Part shown: positions 46,346-58,768 of the stretch, piece by piece
Position numbering within the stretch: position 1 is the first letter of the stretch
Layout of the letters: the number at the start of each line of letters is the position of its first letter
From: Nomia melanderi
Lineage: Eukaryota > Arthropoda > Insecta > Hymenoptera > Halictidae
Assembly (NCBI RefSeq): GCF_051020985.1
Contig: NC_135003.1
Coordinates: 6,751,501-6,815,500, forward strand
DNA length: 64,000 nucleotides
Direction of reading: 5' to 3'
The notes under the pieces: model-generated
Database searches by the model: none
The model's input: only the letters and a program-made list of their open reading frames with translations
What the model was told of the DNA's origin: nothing
Position numbers and translations under genes: made by a program

Positions 46346-49300
46346 GTTCCTCACTCCACATTCCAAATCTACAAACCAAATTTCTCTTACCAGCAATCAA
46401 ACAACAAAACACATTTCCAATTCTCCTCTAAAGACACGCAGAAAACACGGGTTTCAAACTTATCTCTCAAATACCGCGGTATTCACGAGCCGCAATTGCA
46501 TAAAAATTCAAAATCAAACAAAAACAAACATCGAGCGGAAAGAAACGCGAACCGAGTCTCCAGAAAGTGAAACGACCGCCTCAAAACAACTTTTGTCCCG
46601 CACAGGAACCGTTCGCGAAATAAGAATCCTCCAAAAGGAACGTGCTTCGTCAAGGAAAATGGGACAATTACCGTGTCATTGTCATTGTCAGCGAGACGAC
46701 TGGAGTATCTGAGTGCTCGAAGAAGAAGAATTTTTCTATCGTGGTGGGGGAACCGTCATCGTTCAAACCGGTCGGAAACGGAACGCGAAAATGCAAAGCA
46801 GCATCGTCGAAGTTCCGGCTGCATTTGAACGTAAAAATAAGGGGGTGGTTGGGGGAGAGAATGAAAAAGCAACGCAGACGTCGCGGTATCAATGAATAAT
46901 ACATTCTTCCGGCGTACCGGTGATACATTATGCCGGGTTCTCGTCTCCGGCGGACCGCACAGGGGATTGCTACCATGCACTAAAGACTCCGTGGAATCAT
47001 ATCGGGGCTTGAACCGTCGAGACGAATCGCAGGGGAACGCGGAACGATGTCTGGAACAAATCGTCTTTGGCTCTCGATGTGAATTCAGTTTCCGTTTCCA
47101 AATATTTATTTATTGCTTCGTATTTAGAGATTTTTTGGTGTTTACTGCGACAGATTGATGGGGTTTCCTGAATTTTTGTGATATTGATTGGAATTGGTGT
47201 ACTATATAGAGTGTTCTCAAAAAATGAAACGTCTAGAAACATGTTTTACTTCAACAGAAACAATTTCAAAGGCAGTTTGAAATATTAATTTTACCTCTAA
47301 CCGGTCATTTTCAATCTTCAAAATTTCCAATTCTTCACAGTTCACTGTCTGCGAGGCCCCGATTAATTGGCCGCCCTGTAGAGCAGCGAGGCACGAGGAA
47401 ATTTCGCGACGGAATGTTATTTACCCCGGAACTTGGTGGCGCTCAGCGACGAGATAATTCGAGTCGATCAACGTCGATCGACTAAATGCGTATCCGCCAA
47501 TAATTTCGTCCGGCGTTCGATCGAAAAGGGCCGTGACGGGTAAATGGCGTGGCGTGGCGCGGCGTGGCACGAGGTGCGGGAGAGAGAGAGAGAGAGAGTC
47601 GATTTCCGGTGACCGGCCATCGATCCCCGGCACCGATTCGATTAGCGTTCTCGTATAAACGCGCAAAACTCTGTTTCTCGGCTAATCAATCTGATCAACC
47701 GGCAGACCGTGAGCTGCCATTCGTCAAATATATTTTTCAACAACGGAACAGAATGAACATCGACGCAGTTCGTTGAATTTCGACGAGGAACGTTTCTGTG
47801 TATTACCGATCGATAGACACCCGTCGAAGAATTTTTCATGAAAGATTAAGTAGGAAATTGCTAATTAAGCGTTCAATGGACACGGAAATAGATAATTATT
47901 AGTCTCTTCCGGTTGTTCAGTCTTGAAATACTCTATTTATTTTAATATTCTGTGTATTGATTACGTGAAAAATTACATCTACTTCTATTTCGACATCGAT
48001 ACTTCAATTTCTTACTTCCATTGTTAATATATTTTCAATTTTTCTACCTTCCGTTAATATAGATTTCCAGATAATTCTCAGGATCTATTAAAGAATATTA
48101 ATACTCTATGTTTTACTTCAATATACTACAATCTTCTCACATTATCTACACTAATACAATCGCTTACAATACAAATAGAATTCTATTCCTTATCCCATTT
48201 TTCACTACAATAAAACTACGGATTCCCACAAAAATCCGCAACCTAATTCCCAAGACAAAGAAAAAGATATCACAAACACCTCTCAATTTGCCAACCAAAG
48301 TCCCTGAAACAGTTGGTAAAATCATACAGGCGATTCCTCGCGAGAATTAAAAGTGTCGGTACCTAGACTAGTACCTAGAGACTACGCGGCATTGATTTTT
48401 CTATTTGGTTCGCGAGCGCGAAAAAAGGTGGGAAAAGAGGAGGAGAAAGAGAAAAAGAGAAGTGCGCTTCGAGTGGAGATGGAACAGCATTATCCGATGG
48501 GAAACGACGAGAAGTCTGTGACACTCGCGTAAGAAAACTTCGATTCACGTCTGCCGCGGCGCGATGACAGCTTTTCACCGACAGCGTTAATCTCACTCGC
48601 TTTTTTCGTCCCGCCCGACCACCCACGCTCTCATCCTACCTCGTCCCACTCTTTTGATATGTCCGCTGCGCCTTTTTCAACCCCGTGGCCGCAATTACAG
48701 TCCGCGATTCCATAACATTGTCCGCCCCGTTATTCCCGCCGGCTCGAATCCATCTTAACCTCCGCCTTTTTGTCACCGAAACGCTCTTCATCATCGTCAG
48801 ATTTTTTTTCCTCTACCCGGCCAGCCCTGCCAGCGTTTTCATCTTCTTCGTGTTTTGGAATCTGATTACGTTTCGCTTGGTCTTGATTGCTTGCCTTTTA
48901 CCTTCGTTCGCGTCGCTGTTCGTGCTTAACATTCTTCCACTGGCCATTTCATTCTGAAATTGTAGACGTTTTCCATTTTAATTTTCTTTTCCTGGCTGAA
49001 CTGTCATTCCGTTGACTTCTTTTTCCTTTAATTTTGTGAAACTTTTGTACATTTTTTTCTATTGAGCTCCTGTTCTGTTGGTTTCTGCTATTTCTTAATT
49101 TTGTGGAGGTTCTGTGTGTACTCCGATTGACGTCTTGGCTTCTTTTTTTTCCTCTTTAATTTTTCCAAAATTCTGTGTATTTTTTTATGGAACTTCTCTT
49201 GATTTCTGCTACTTCTGATTTTATGACGTTTTTACATGTATTTTAATTGGTTCTATTGTCTTGGTTTCTTCCTTTTCTTAAATTCTATTCAAATTTTTAT

Positions 49301-50320
49301 TTATTTCTCCCTCAAATCATTCGTGCTTTATCTTTTGGATTTCGGCGCTTTTTAGATTATACATATTTAGTTTCTGCATTTGAAAACTGCAGCAGTTCTT
49401 CCTCTGCAAAGAGATGTGTGTCTACTTCAATGTTTTCTTTTTAGATTTATCTTTCTCTTGCTCTTTTTGTTCAGTTATCTGCGCTTTCATTCAACTTACA
49501 GTTTTTTTTCTTCTACTTTCTACAACCTACCATTCTACCCTCATTCCTTCGCAATTTTCCCTTCGCCACTGGGTGCCGCGTATATTTTTCTAACGCCCTA
49601 TAAATTTGCCATGCCTTTCATCGTCTGCTATATTCTACCCGAATTCCCTTTTTCGGTTTTATATTCTGGTTTCCTTGTGATTTTAACGGTTTCTCCTACA
49701 CCTTAATATTTCCCATCTTCTCGAAGAAGGAATTTCCTTTTTCACATTAAATTCTATTCTCCTCGAATTCTCCATAATCTATCATTCATTTCCGAATCTG
49801 CATAATTTCATTCCCAATATTTTCAACCTGTAACATTTTGTTATGCGAAAGACTTTCAAATTTACTTCATCGACAATTTTTTCACCGGATGTCCTGTGTG
49901 TTAGTGCTCTTCTTTCGAGGCATCTTGCCGTCGATCTATTCGTTTCCCTCCTGCTTCTAAGAACGAGAAATCTCCTCGGTCTCTTATCTTCCTTTCGCTT
50001 TGCCTGGCCAGCCATTGGGGTCTACATTCGATCCTGCGGTCTTTATCGGCGAACTGCAGCTGCGTTTTACGATTCCCCGTTATTCTGGCTCTCGTCGCGT
50101 CTCGATTTCATTCGTCTTAACCCCTTAACGCACAAATCTTTCCTGTACGTGTACTTAGTCGTGAACTATTCGTATTAACGATTAATCTTGCTTCTGTTTG
50201 GTTGTCCAGATTCAATTGATATCGTTCGACGGAAGCATCGAATTGTACAAAAATTTGTGTTTCGTAACATTTGCAATATTGAATTATTCGGATTAAGAAT
50301 TTTATTCGGCTCCAAAATTT
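46346..50320. other. No gene seen
   Basis: Contains a GA/GGCGT microsatellite and a TATAGAGTGTTCTCAAAA motif near 47205 resembling an eroded transposon terminus. A long T/C-rich stretch (48.6-50.1 kb) gives phenylalanine/leucine/serine-rich frames that I regard as compositional. A lone TTAACCCCTTAACG at 50117 has no partner end. Confidence 0.4.
47545..47598 (+). repeat. GGCGT repeat followed by (GA)n
   Basis: Several GGCGT pentamers (TGGCGTGGCGTGGCGCGGCG) are followed within 15 bp by an 18-bp pure GA run ending at 47598. Confidence 0.8.
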
Positions 50321-50339
50321 TTAACCCTTTGCACTCCGC

Positions 50340-50411
50340 TGTCCTCTCTCAGGGGACATCGTAATTTTAGCATACCACTCAGATGTCCCCTCTCAGGGGA
50401 CATTAAAGTTT
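50340..50411 (+). repeat. Paired subterminal hairpins in the piggyBac element
   Basis: Two copies of a short palindrome sit just inside the left TIR. The second is perfect, ATGTCCCCT-ctc-AGGGGACAT (50391-50411), and the first is a one-mismatch version (50341-50357). Subterminal repeats of this kind are transposase binding sites in other DNA transposons; that role here is inferred. Confidence 0.7.
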
Positions 50412-50504
50412 ATTAGTGATTACGGGGAATTAAGTTATTTCAACGTAACTTTTTGAAACATACATGTTTCCCTGAAGTTTTCTCTTGAAATGGCACAAGA
50501 AATC

Positions 50505-50922
50505 AAATAAAAATATAGTAAAATTACTGAGATATATAAAAAAAATGTCAGCGGGTTTTGCGTCAGAAGAGAACGCGAGAAGCGTGTTCACGACGGTCCG
50601 AGCACTTCTCGGCGCCATTTGAGAAGGGCGATAAGGAGAGTTCGTAGAAGAAAGGTCGGTATGCGTGCATACCTCGCACTGTATAGTGAGATTTATAAAT
50701 ATAAATAAACAAATTTAAAACTGGAGGAAAAGATTTTCAAAGCTGAGCTCAGTCTGGTTTGAAGCGTCGAGCGGTATAGATAGATCTAACGAGTGAGAAA
50801 ATCGGAAAAGTGATCCTTCTCTTTGTAAATAAGTTCTTTTGGTAAATATCATTTTGTGAGTTAGTAATAACAATTAGAAGCTTTCTACTTATGTATTTAT
50901 TCATTTTTTTTTTATTAGAACA
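50505..50922 (+). other. Leader region of the piggyBac relic, probably with a 5'-UTR intron
   Basis: Between the hairpins and the start codon lies about 400 bp without an open frame. A TATATAAAAAA stretch occurs near 50530, and a long T-tract ending ATTAG lies immediately before AACAATGG (50919-50926). A donor such as GTAAAT near 50826 or 50840 would give a short 5'-UTR intron. Confidence 0.35.
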
Positions 50923-51258
50923 ATGGCAAAACGGTCAAACACGAATGAGTCTCATGACACAAGTAGTAGTGAAGATGAGCTCCAGATAGACGTTTATACA
51001 GATATGTTAGAAAGACTAAATGTAGAAGAAAACGATAGCAGTGATAGTGATATCGTCCAACCAACAGGGCGACGAAGAGATCGCATAGATAGCGATAGCG
51101 ATGAAAGTGATACGGAAGAACGGCTTATCGCACTGTACAGAATTATAAAAAATAAAATATTGATTTTTTTTGCAAATATACATTCCTTGATGTCAACCAA
51201 TTCATATAAGTCCAATATCATTATAATAGGTGACTTGGTTCCAAAACTACACTAAATA
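50923..51258 (+). pseudogene. Truncated piggyBac transposase N-terminus
   Basis: The frame starts MAKRSNTNESHDTSSSEDEL and encodes about 110 residues. The first 70 are strongly acidic and serine-rich (SSSEDELQID, ENDSSDSDIV, SDSDESDTEE) with a basic GRRRDR break, the usual character of the disordered N-terminus of piggyBac-family transposases. After EERLIALYRI the composition shifts to hydrophobic and lysine-rich, AT-coded sequence (KNKILIFF) and the frame stops. The DDD catalytic core and C-terminal cysteine-rich domain are absent. I read the change at about 51140 as the internal deletion junction. Context makes the assignment: the frame lies between TTAA-flanked piggyBac TIRs. It cannot be an active transposase, but it might still be expressed as a short acidic protein. 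Confidence 0.65.
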
Positions 51259-51351
51259 ATACGCGGGTCCGTAAATGCACGTTTCTGCCGCAAAAGCGCG
51301 CTGAGTAGCCGGTAGCCAACGTCCAGAATGGTTCGGAGTGCAAAGGGTTAA

Positions 51352-54300
51352 ATTATTGAGACAGTAGGAAAACGCGTGTATTGGTAACGATCTTCTTTAA
51401 TTTTCCGTAAATTTAAAAGTATTTTTGGAAAAATAATGGCAAGATTAAATACAGAAAGCTTTTTCTAAGGTTTCTGACATTTAATATCATTGCATGTGTT
51501 ATCGTATTATAAAAAATTTAATATTGTACACTAAACTTTATAATTTTTTTATGTTGAAAAAAGTGACGATTAAAAATCGTTTTTTGAGTGGAAAGTATAA
51601 AATATTGTTGAATTTGAGTCGTCGTTGAACTTATTAATGTTTAGGTTGTGTCGCTTACAATGCATCGCGGTGTTCAGCCAAGCTAATTTCCCGCGAATAG
51701 AATTTATAGGCGCCCCGCAGCTAATAAATTTGTAAACAACGCGAGGCATCCTCGACTTGGGGTACGCCAGACTTGCCCAACACTTCGCCGGACGGGAAGA
51801 ACTTTCGGAATACCGGCGCTGCCTTAGTTACAGTTTATATTGCAGTTTAATCGGGACATTCAAGTGGGAGAACTGGATAATCAACTAGATCGTTCCTCCA
51901 TGCACGCAATAAACTGAACGTTCAAGTTTGATATTAACTCCTCGGTCATAAGATTTTGTCGGTGACTGCATAAATCTGAATTGCTTTCATTCATTAATAA
52001 TTAAATAGGAGGGGAAAAGACGTCAACTTTGATTGTTGGTTGAATAGTTAGTTTGAAATAAACAACGGAAAAGAATGTTTCTCTAACAACAGTATTAATT
52101 AGGGACTAAGAAAATGTGAACATTTTAATATTCGAAACTTTGAAACTTTGAAAATTTAAAAATTTGGAACGCTAAAACGTTGAAACTTTGAAACTTTGGA
52201 ACGTTAAAACGTTAAAACGTTGAAACTTTGAAAATTTTTAACTTAGAAACGTTGAAAACTTAATATTTGGCTCCTTCATCGAGAAATAAAATGTTCAATT
52301 AGGAAATTAAAAATCTAGATACATTTTGATCGAAACGATACCAGAGGAGGCACATTTTGATTCTACAGGTATCACCGTCCTTCATTTAACTCCACACACT
52401 ATATGCGCGTAGAATTCGTAGACTATTCATTAGTATACTCCATTCAATGAGTCGAGTCAATGTAGCTAGTGCGATAAACAAAACAGTGGCTCGGTAATCA
52501 CGTCATAGATGCGGCGGTTTTGGTTATTGCCTGCCGCCGACTAATTAGACCCTGTACTACATAAATGATCCCGCTGAAAATGACCATTGGACGTCGCATC
52601 TGTTTCTAGTTACTAATTCGAATTGTCGAACTACCGCAGTGTTCAAGAAATTCAGTGGCAAATCAAACTGCATGCTAATAGTTGCGATGAGTGAAACAAT
52701 GCGTACAGCCTCATGATAATTAACTATACTAAGTAATCTTCATATACGAACATTAGTACGCAGAATGCATAAAATCAACATAGAAACACCCTATAATTCG
52801 ATTTACCTAACATCTCTCCACCCAAAAGAATGAAACAAAAATCTGTCGATACCATGACAAAACAATCGAATTTAAAAAATTAAATTAAGAAATTAAATTA
52901 AGAAATCCATAAGCACTAATCTATTTATCTTAATTCTCATTTTAATCTTCTTAATTTCCATAGTTCCTATCCAACAGTCCTTAAAATCATTGAACATTAA
53001 AAATTACAGTTTGCATCCCAAATCCAAACAGACCAACTAAAATACCTCAAATTTCATCGCTTGATCATTTCCAGAAATAGCCCTCCAAAAACAAACCCAA
53101 AAAAATCCGAATTCCGAAGAAACCACCAACAATAACCCAAAAACATCTCCATTCTCCAGTGACGCGAATTCCTTTCGAGGAGCAAGCCGAAAATTCACTA
53201 CGAGGCGCGTAAAGTGGCCGCTACTGCGAGCCGGGGGTAGTTCCAGACCGTCGGTAATCCGGCATACGTCTCGTGGTGCGGCGGTAACGTCTCGGCCCGC
53301 GAAATATTTCCCCGAGAGTTAGCCCATAAAATCGCGGCCTGGGAACCTGGTGGTAGGGGTGCACGGCGAAGAGGGCACAGGGAAAGGCGGAAGCGTCGGA
53401 AGACCGTGGGACCTGGATACAAATACGGGGTTTGTCGCGAAGCATTCCGTTCACGTGCGTCGAATCACTGCGTTTCCCGGCCGCCGATGGGAGTCTGCGA
53501 TATTTTCCTCACCCCCGTTCCACCTCCTCGCACCCTATCCCGTCTGTTTCTTCAAGCTCCGGTTCGTTCCTCCTTTTTACGCGTCGCGGGACGAGAATTC
53601 GTCGCGCGTCGTTGTCGGGGGACAGGCTTTTCAGAAACGCATTTGCACATGACGGGGGTGAAGACTGGGGCTGAGCTGAAGGGTTTGGGATGTGGATGAG
53701 GGATGGGGAGAGTGGAGCGAGGGAACGGAGACAGGTGGTTGATAAAGAAAGCTCGATAGATCGAGGAAAAGGAAGAATATGGGAGAGACAGTAGGGGGAT
53801 AGGGGTGGGTAAGAGAAAAAGGGTGGCGTGCGCTGTCTGTCATCGAACTGACGTCGCTTGGCCCGAACCACGGGGTTTCTTGCGCGTCACTGGTTAGGGA
53901 CCCTTTGCTAGAGGCAATGTATGTGTAGTTAGAACAATTGATCGATCTTGTATTTTTGTTTCGATTTGTTGGAGAGTTAAACCTTGAACATGAAGTTTAG
54001 AAGTTTGGTTTTGGTGTATTGTTACGATCGAATAGTACCGTTTTGGACACTCGTTTAATAATCAGTGCATTGTAGGTTATTGAATTGTAAATAATTTCGA
54101 AAATGAAAATTTGGTTACTTTGCTTGCAATCATTTGATAATCAATTAATTTCAATAGAAAATATTTGAGAAAGGGTAAGTTTCATTTTCTTCAAAAAAAT
54201 TTACTTCATTATTACAATTCTATGCTACTTTACTTCATTACTCCACTTTCTTACGACTTCGATAATCAATATTCCAATAATATCGATCAAAAACCTCAAT

Positions 54301-56701
54301 CGCTACCGCCACTGGAAGCTCGCTGAAAAATTGAACGCGCTCTCGCGTCCGTGGATCCGCGATCCCCACTCGTCGTATAAATAATATCATTATCGGGGTA
54401 GCTGCGTATGCCAACGATTTCATCTAATTACAGAGTCCTCGGTTCGGCCTACCCCTACCAGCATCTCACCCACCCACTGCTCGCCAGCGTCGGTCTGATT
54501 TATTCAAAAACAAGCTCGCGGTTCTAATTACCAGCGATCCGTATCCAACTGGCGCGGCGCGGCGGTAGCTACCTCTTAATTCCTCATAATTAGAAGCTTT
54601 ACTCCACGCGGTGGGGAACAGGTAGAAAATCGGGAAGGAAGTTCGGGGATGGAACGGGGGTGGCAGTGTCGGAAGGTAGTCGGCGTGGCAGCGTGGCGTA
54701 GCGGTTCGCCGGAGAAGATAAGGAGACGACGTACGCGCTGCCGAGAAACGCGAGTGCAATTTTCGCGGTGCTGCTAGAGCTGCAGCATCGGGTCGATACT
54801 ACAGCGTGGCCGACCGTGGCGAGATACTAATCTTCCTTCCACCAAGGAAACTTATTTTTTCCTCTTCTCGTGAGTTTCTCTTTTTCCATCTCTCTTCTAG
54901 CGGACTCGCGAATGATCTTACGAGGTGACCGTGTGCTCCTTTATTCTCTTCTTCTTTCTTTCTTTCCTTTTATTCTATCTCATCTCATGCGCGATCCGCT
55001 TTCTCTAGAGGTAACATTGGTTCTCGAATGACCTTTCGTTGAATGTTACTCTAGGTCTTCGATCTGATAGCGATTTTTTAACGTATTTCCACGTTCTCTT
55101 CTTTTTCACTCGTCTTTCCTCTATTCTGGAATGTGTTAGGTTTTCTTCTATTGTCCGCTTTCTTAGTTTATGTCAGTTTTTCGCTTTTTATTGTAGGTTT
55201 CTGTTTTGTTTTTGATCGTATCTTTCTATTTATAAGTAGTTCTACTTTTCTTTCTTTAGAATGTTAGTGTATGCGTCTCTTATTCTCTCCTTCCGCCTGC
55301 AGGTTTAAGTGTCTTCCTTTCTCTCTGAATAATTACTCTTTCTCCACGTTGCTCTAGACCTCTGTTCCTTTTAGATATCAATGTATCAAGCTTCTCCCTC
55401 TCCTCGTCTTCTGGAAAGTTTCCGATCTCTTTGTGCCTCTATCTTTCTGGCGGTTACTATGCGCTTTGTATTTCTGTCTCTCTCTTTTTATCTAGATCCC
55501 TATTCTTTTGTCCTCGGTTTCTATCCTTCTCTAAGTCGCTATTCTCTTTCACTCTCTAAATAGAACTTTGCCATTCCCTCCCTTTCTAGGTTTTTTCCCT
55601 TACACTCTAGGTTGCTCTATTAATGTTCCTATTCTCTCCTCCCTTCTGTTCGGTAATTTATACTATCCTGCTATTTTCGCCGGCTAACCCTCGTGACTCC
55701 TTATTTCTCGATTTTTATGGTCTGCCTTTAACTCCCGCACTCCCGGAAGAAGAAGTAAAACACACATTTACTCGGAAATCGGGACATCCAAATTAAACTG
55801 AAACGAAATGTATACTGGGAAGCATCATATCGAAATAATACTTAATTCTTTTAGAATTTCATTTTAATCGAATTAGTTCATAAACATGCAGAAAAGAATA
55901 TCGTAGTTAACAATAATATTTAATTTTCTGAAAGGTTTATAATCGATTGATTAATAAAGAAGAAGAAATATTGAAAATGTTTTAGTACAAAATATTTTCA
56001 CCCTTTGGTGAGGGTTAACGAGTCATCGTAAAACCCAAAGTAATATCGACCTTTTCACCAATTAATAAAAGCGTAATTCTTTTTCATTTCGTTCTGGTTT
56101 CTTATTTTCACCGGTGGCTTATACTTGAATATCACATCAGCCGTAGTCCGTTAAATTGGTTTAGTAGAAAAAAATAACCATGCAGACGAAAATTAATTTT
56201 CTCATTGATAATTTCAATAATTTCAATAATTTCAAAAGTTCTAAGAATTTCGCCGGCAGCAGTGTCAAAGAGCACCGAAGAGAAAGAGGGAAGAGGCAAA
56301 GAGCACGCTGGTCGTGATTAGCTTCAAGGTACTCGGCCCGGTCCTCGGAGGATGCTTTCCCTGTGGAAGTTTCTTTCGCCGCGATGTCTATTGATTTCAT
56401 CGGGTTTCCACGAGAATATTTTCTGGGATTCCGTGTCCCCCGAGTGCAGCGATCCTTTTGATGCAATATCGTCTGCCATTGGTGCAATCCGTCGGATTTG
56501 CCGCGGGCCAGGCACCGAGATAATTAGTCTTGATCTATCGGACGGAACATCGGCCACCGATCCTCTTAGTTTATTGGCGTCTGGTGTACGTACAGATTGA
56601 ACCCTGCCTGGGAAACAATTTCGCGAGGCTAGCGAACTTCGTTCGGCACTGAAAACTTGAACGAATGTTATCGTGGAATGATAGAAAAGTTTTCTTTAAA
56701 C
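51352..56701. other. No gene seen
   Basis: Holds the 52.1-kb GAAACTTT tract, GC-rich patches at 53.2-53.9 and 54.3-54.8 kb with many overlapping frames, and a T/C-rich stretch at 54.8-55.7 kb. A patch at 56.3-56.6 kb is open on both strands (82 codons plus, 108 codons minus) without recognised domains. Confidence 0.4.
52120..52262 (+). repeat. GAAACTTT 8-bp tandem tract
   Basis: This is the most regular member of the TTTGAAA class. GAAACTTT and GAACGTTAAAACGTT words repeat with 8-9-bp spacing, including exact adjacent copies of the 8-mer. Confidence 0.7.
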
Positions 56702-56705
56702 TTAA

Positions 56706-57074
56706 CCCTAGATAACCGAACTGAAATCAGGGTTTCTCTGTAACTAAAAATTCGACTCGTATATTAGGAAATTAAAAACAGGAATATCTGTATATTCCTA
56801 CTACTTATTTATTACAAAGTAATACAACTTCAGATACTTATTATAGTTTTCAATTAGAAAATAAAGAAGCATTCTAAATCTTAGCATACATTAATCCTTT
56901 GAAATCGATGATAGTTTTTGCAACTAGTGTAAAAATCGTCTAACATAAATTAAGAAACAGAATTATTTTATTTCAATATTTCGTGTGCTGAAAGATTATA
57001 CCGAATTTGAAATTTTATAGTTTTGTTGCATTTAATAAAATGACGACTGGCAGTCGTTTCTCGAATGCTAAGGG
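56706..57074. mobile_element. Possible piggyBac-type MITE, third family
   Basis: The right end is clear: on the minus strand TTAA then CCCTTAGCATTCGAG (TTAA at 57075-57078). The best left end is TTAACCCTAGATAACCGA at 56702, which aligns to it with a gap and a few mismatches. A nearer alternative left end, TTAATCCTTTGAAATCGA, lies at 56891. The interior is AT-rich and noncoding. Confidence 0.4.
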
Positions 57075-57975
57075 TTAAAAAGTGTGCTTCTGAATTCATA
57101 TTCGCGAAAGTGATGAAGGTTGTGCGCAATTGTCTCGCAGTATACCTTGTCTTGAAAGTTTATAAAGAAAATTGTTGCATTTGTAATCATAAGGTTATGT
57201 ACGGGTGAGATTTCTTTGTTAGTTCCTCTTCTCTTTTGAAATGATTCCGCGAAGAACATGCCTAGTGTTTTTATTAAATACCGCAATTACGAAGACCGTT
57301 GCTCGTTTATTTCTTCTAATGTATTCTTCTATTGTTTTTGAGAAAAGAATAGGAAGGCACGGCACAAAGAAATTCCAGCGGATTCGTTCGAGTTTGCCAA
57401 GCTCTTGACTGCAGGAAGGAAGCGCGCGTAATATTATACAATATAAAGGAACCGTAAACTGCGCCGCAGCTTAAATATCCGATTCTTGTTTCTGTAGCTT
57501 CCATAATTAAGCGTAGAGTTTCTCGGTGAATGGATTGTACGTTGTATTCATTCTGATACAAAGTAAATTAACGAAGCTGAAGTATTTTTTCGTCGGGGAA
57601 CGCCGTTTCAAGTAACAAAAGGAAAACACTCTGGAGTTTACTAACTGGAGTAAAATTGATTAATTTCACTGGCCAGAATATATCCTCGAATGTTGAAAAG
57701 GACCATTGAAAATTTTCCAATGATACCTGACATATTTTTATCGTTTCCCATTATAAATATTATTTGATATAACAAAATTACGTAGATTACACAAAATTAT
57801 AAAAAATTGTAATCCTTACAGTAAGTAATACATCAACGATTTTCTCAAGTAACGATTACTTATCGTAATAACCACAATTATAAATTCTGTTATAATTCAC
57901 AACTTTTTAAATTTTAACATATAAAAATTCTCAATAGGTTTGCAATTGAAAAATCATTTCAACGAATAATACCTT

Positions 57976-58016
57976 TGTCGTAATTTAATACAATTTAATA
58001 CAATTTAATACAATTT
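57976..58016 (+). repeat. CAATTTAATA decamer tandem
   Basis: Nearly four consecutive copies of the 10-bp unit CAATTTAATA occur, with no internal mismatches in the central three. Confidence 0.85.
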
Positions 58017-58509
58017 CAAGGGAATAAAAATTCCTTGAAAGTTTCATTATAAAAAGTGTCTACCAGTCTACGACATTGTTTCCAGAAAATCTGAGATTCA
58101 TGGTACGCGATCGGTTGCCCTCGAACAATGTCGATAATGTCGATGGGAAAGTGAACGATATTCCGTTTCATCGGGCGCGTACCGTACGCAACGTACGAGT
58201 TGCCTCCTTGAATTCACATACCCCTTTCCTTGAAGCGATCCTCTCGCTCGTATTCCAAACAGTTTAAGGGGGTGGCTGACTGGGGTCGGTTCATTTTATT
58301 TCCTGGCAACGAGTGGTAAAGTTTTTATCTCGGCATAATACACGCCGCCTACACCAGAGACTCGGCCAACTTTCTCCACCCCTTTCTTCTCCGTGAAAGC
58401 TAGCTGAGGAATGGACGAGCTGCGTGGAAAAGTGGCGACCCGGACTCTTGGCCCGCCTGTTGCGAGTCACTCCGAACAATTTTTGCTCGGAGAACATTTT
58501 GCTATTATG

Positions 58510-58612
58510 AGATCTTGAAGTTCTCATATTTTGAAATCTTGAAATATTGGAATTCTACAATGATGAAATTTAAAATTTTAAAATGTTGAAACCTGAAAGT
58601 TTTGAAACACGT
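58510..58612 (+). repeat. Short TTGAAAT tract
   Basis: Words such as TCTTGAAGTTC, TTTTGAAATCTTGAAATATT and ATGTTGAAACC repeat at about 10-bp spacing over 100 bp, the same class as the 52.2-kb tract. Confidence 0.5.
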
Positions 58613-58768
58613 CCAATGTACTTCGAAATGTTTTTAAAGCGATTTTTAAACTTATGGTGATTGTAATGCACATAAATTCAACTGTGAGCGTAAATACGTT
58701 TTAACTGTATGGATTTAACTACGAGTCACTGCCAATTTCAATTAAATATCGGTGTTTTGTGAAATTAA

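Larger units (their letters stand above)
50325..51347 (+). mobile_element. Internally deleted piggyBac-type transposon
   Basis: The element is bounded by perfect 14-bp terminal inverted repeats, CCCTTTGCACTCCG at 50325-50338 and its complement at 51334-51347. It is flanked on both sides by TTAA (50321-50324 and 51348-51351), the hallmark target duplication of piggyBac elements. It is about 1.02 kb, against roughly 2.5 kb for a full piggyBac element, so the body of the transposase is missing. Inside are two subterminal hairpins near the left end, a 5'-leader with an acceptor (TTTTTTTATTAG just before the start codon) and the start of a transposase-like frame. The two TIRs are identical and the hallmark ends intact, which suggests that the copy is not very old and could still be mobilised in trans; that is inference. 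Confidence 0.85.

Noticed and set aside
48685..49706. Hydrophobic plus frames in T/C-rich DNA
   Set aside because: The phenylalanine/leucine/serine bias follows base composition, and there are no splice pairs or conserved residues.
50117..50134. TTAACCCCTTAACG as a MITE end
   Set aside because: No inverted partner occurs within 1 kb. The next TTAACCC, at 50321, is in the same orientation and belongs to the piggyBac relic.
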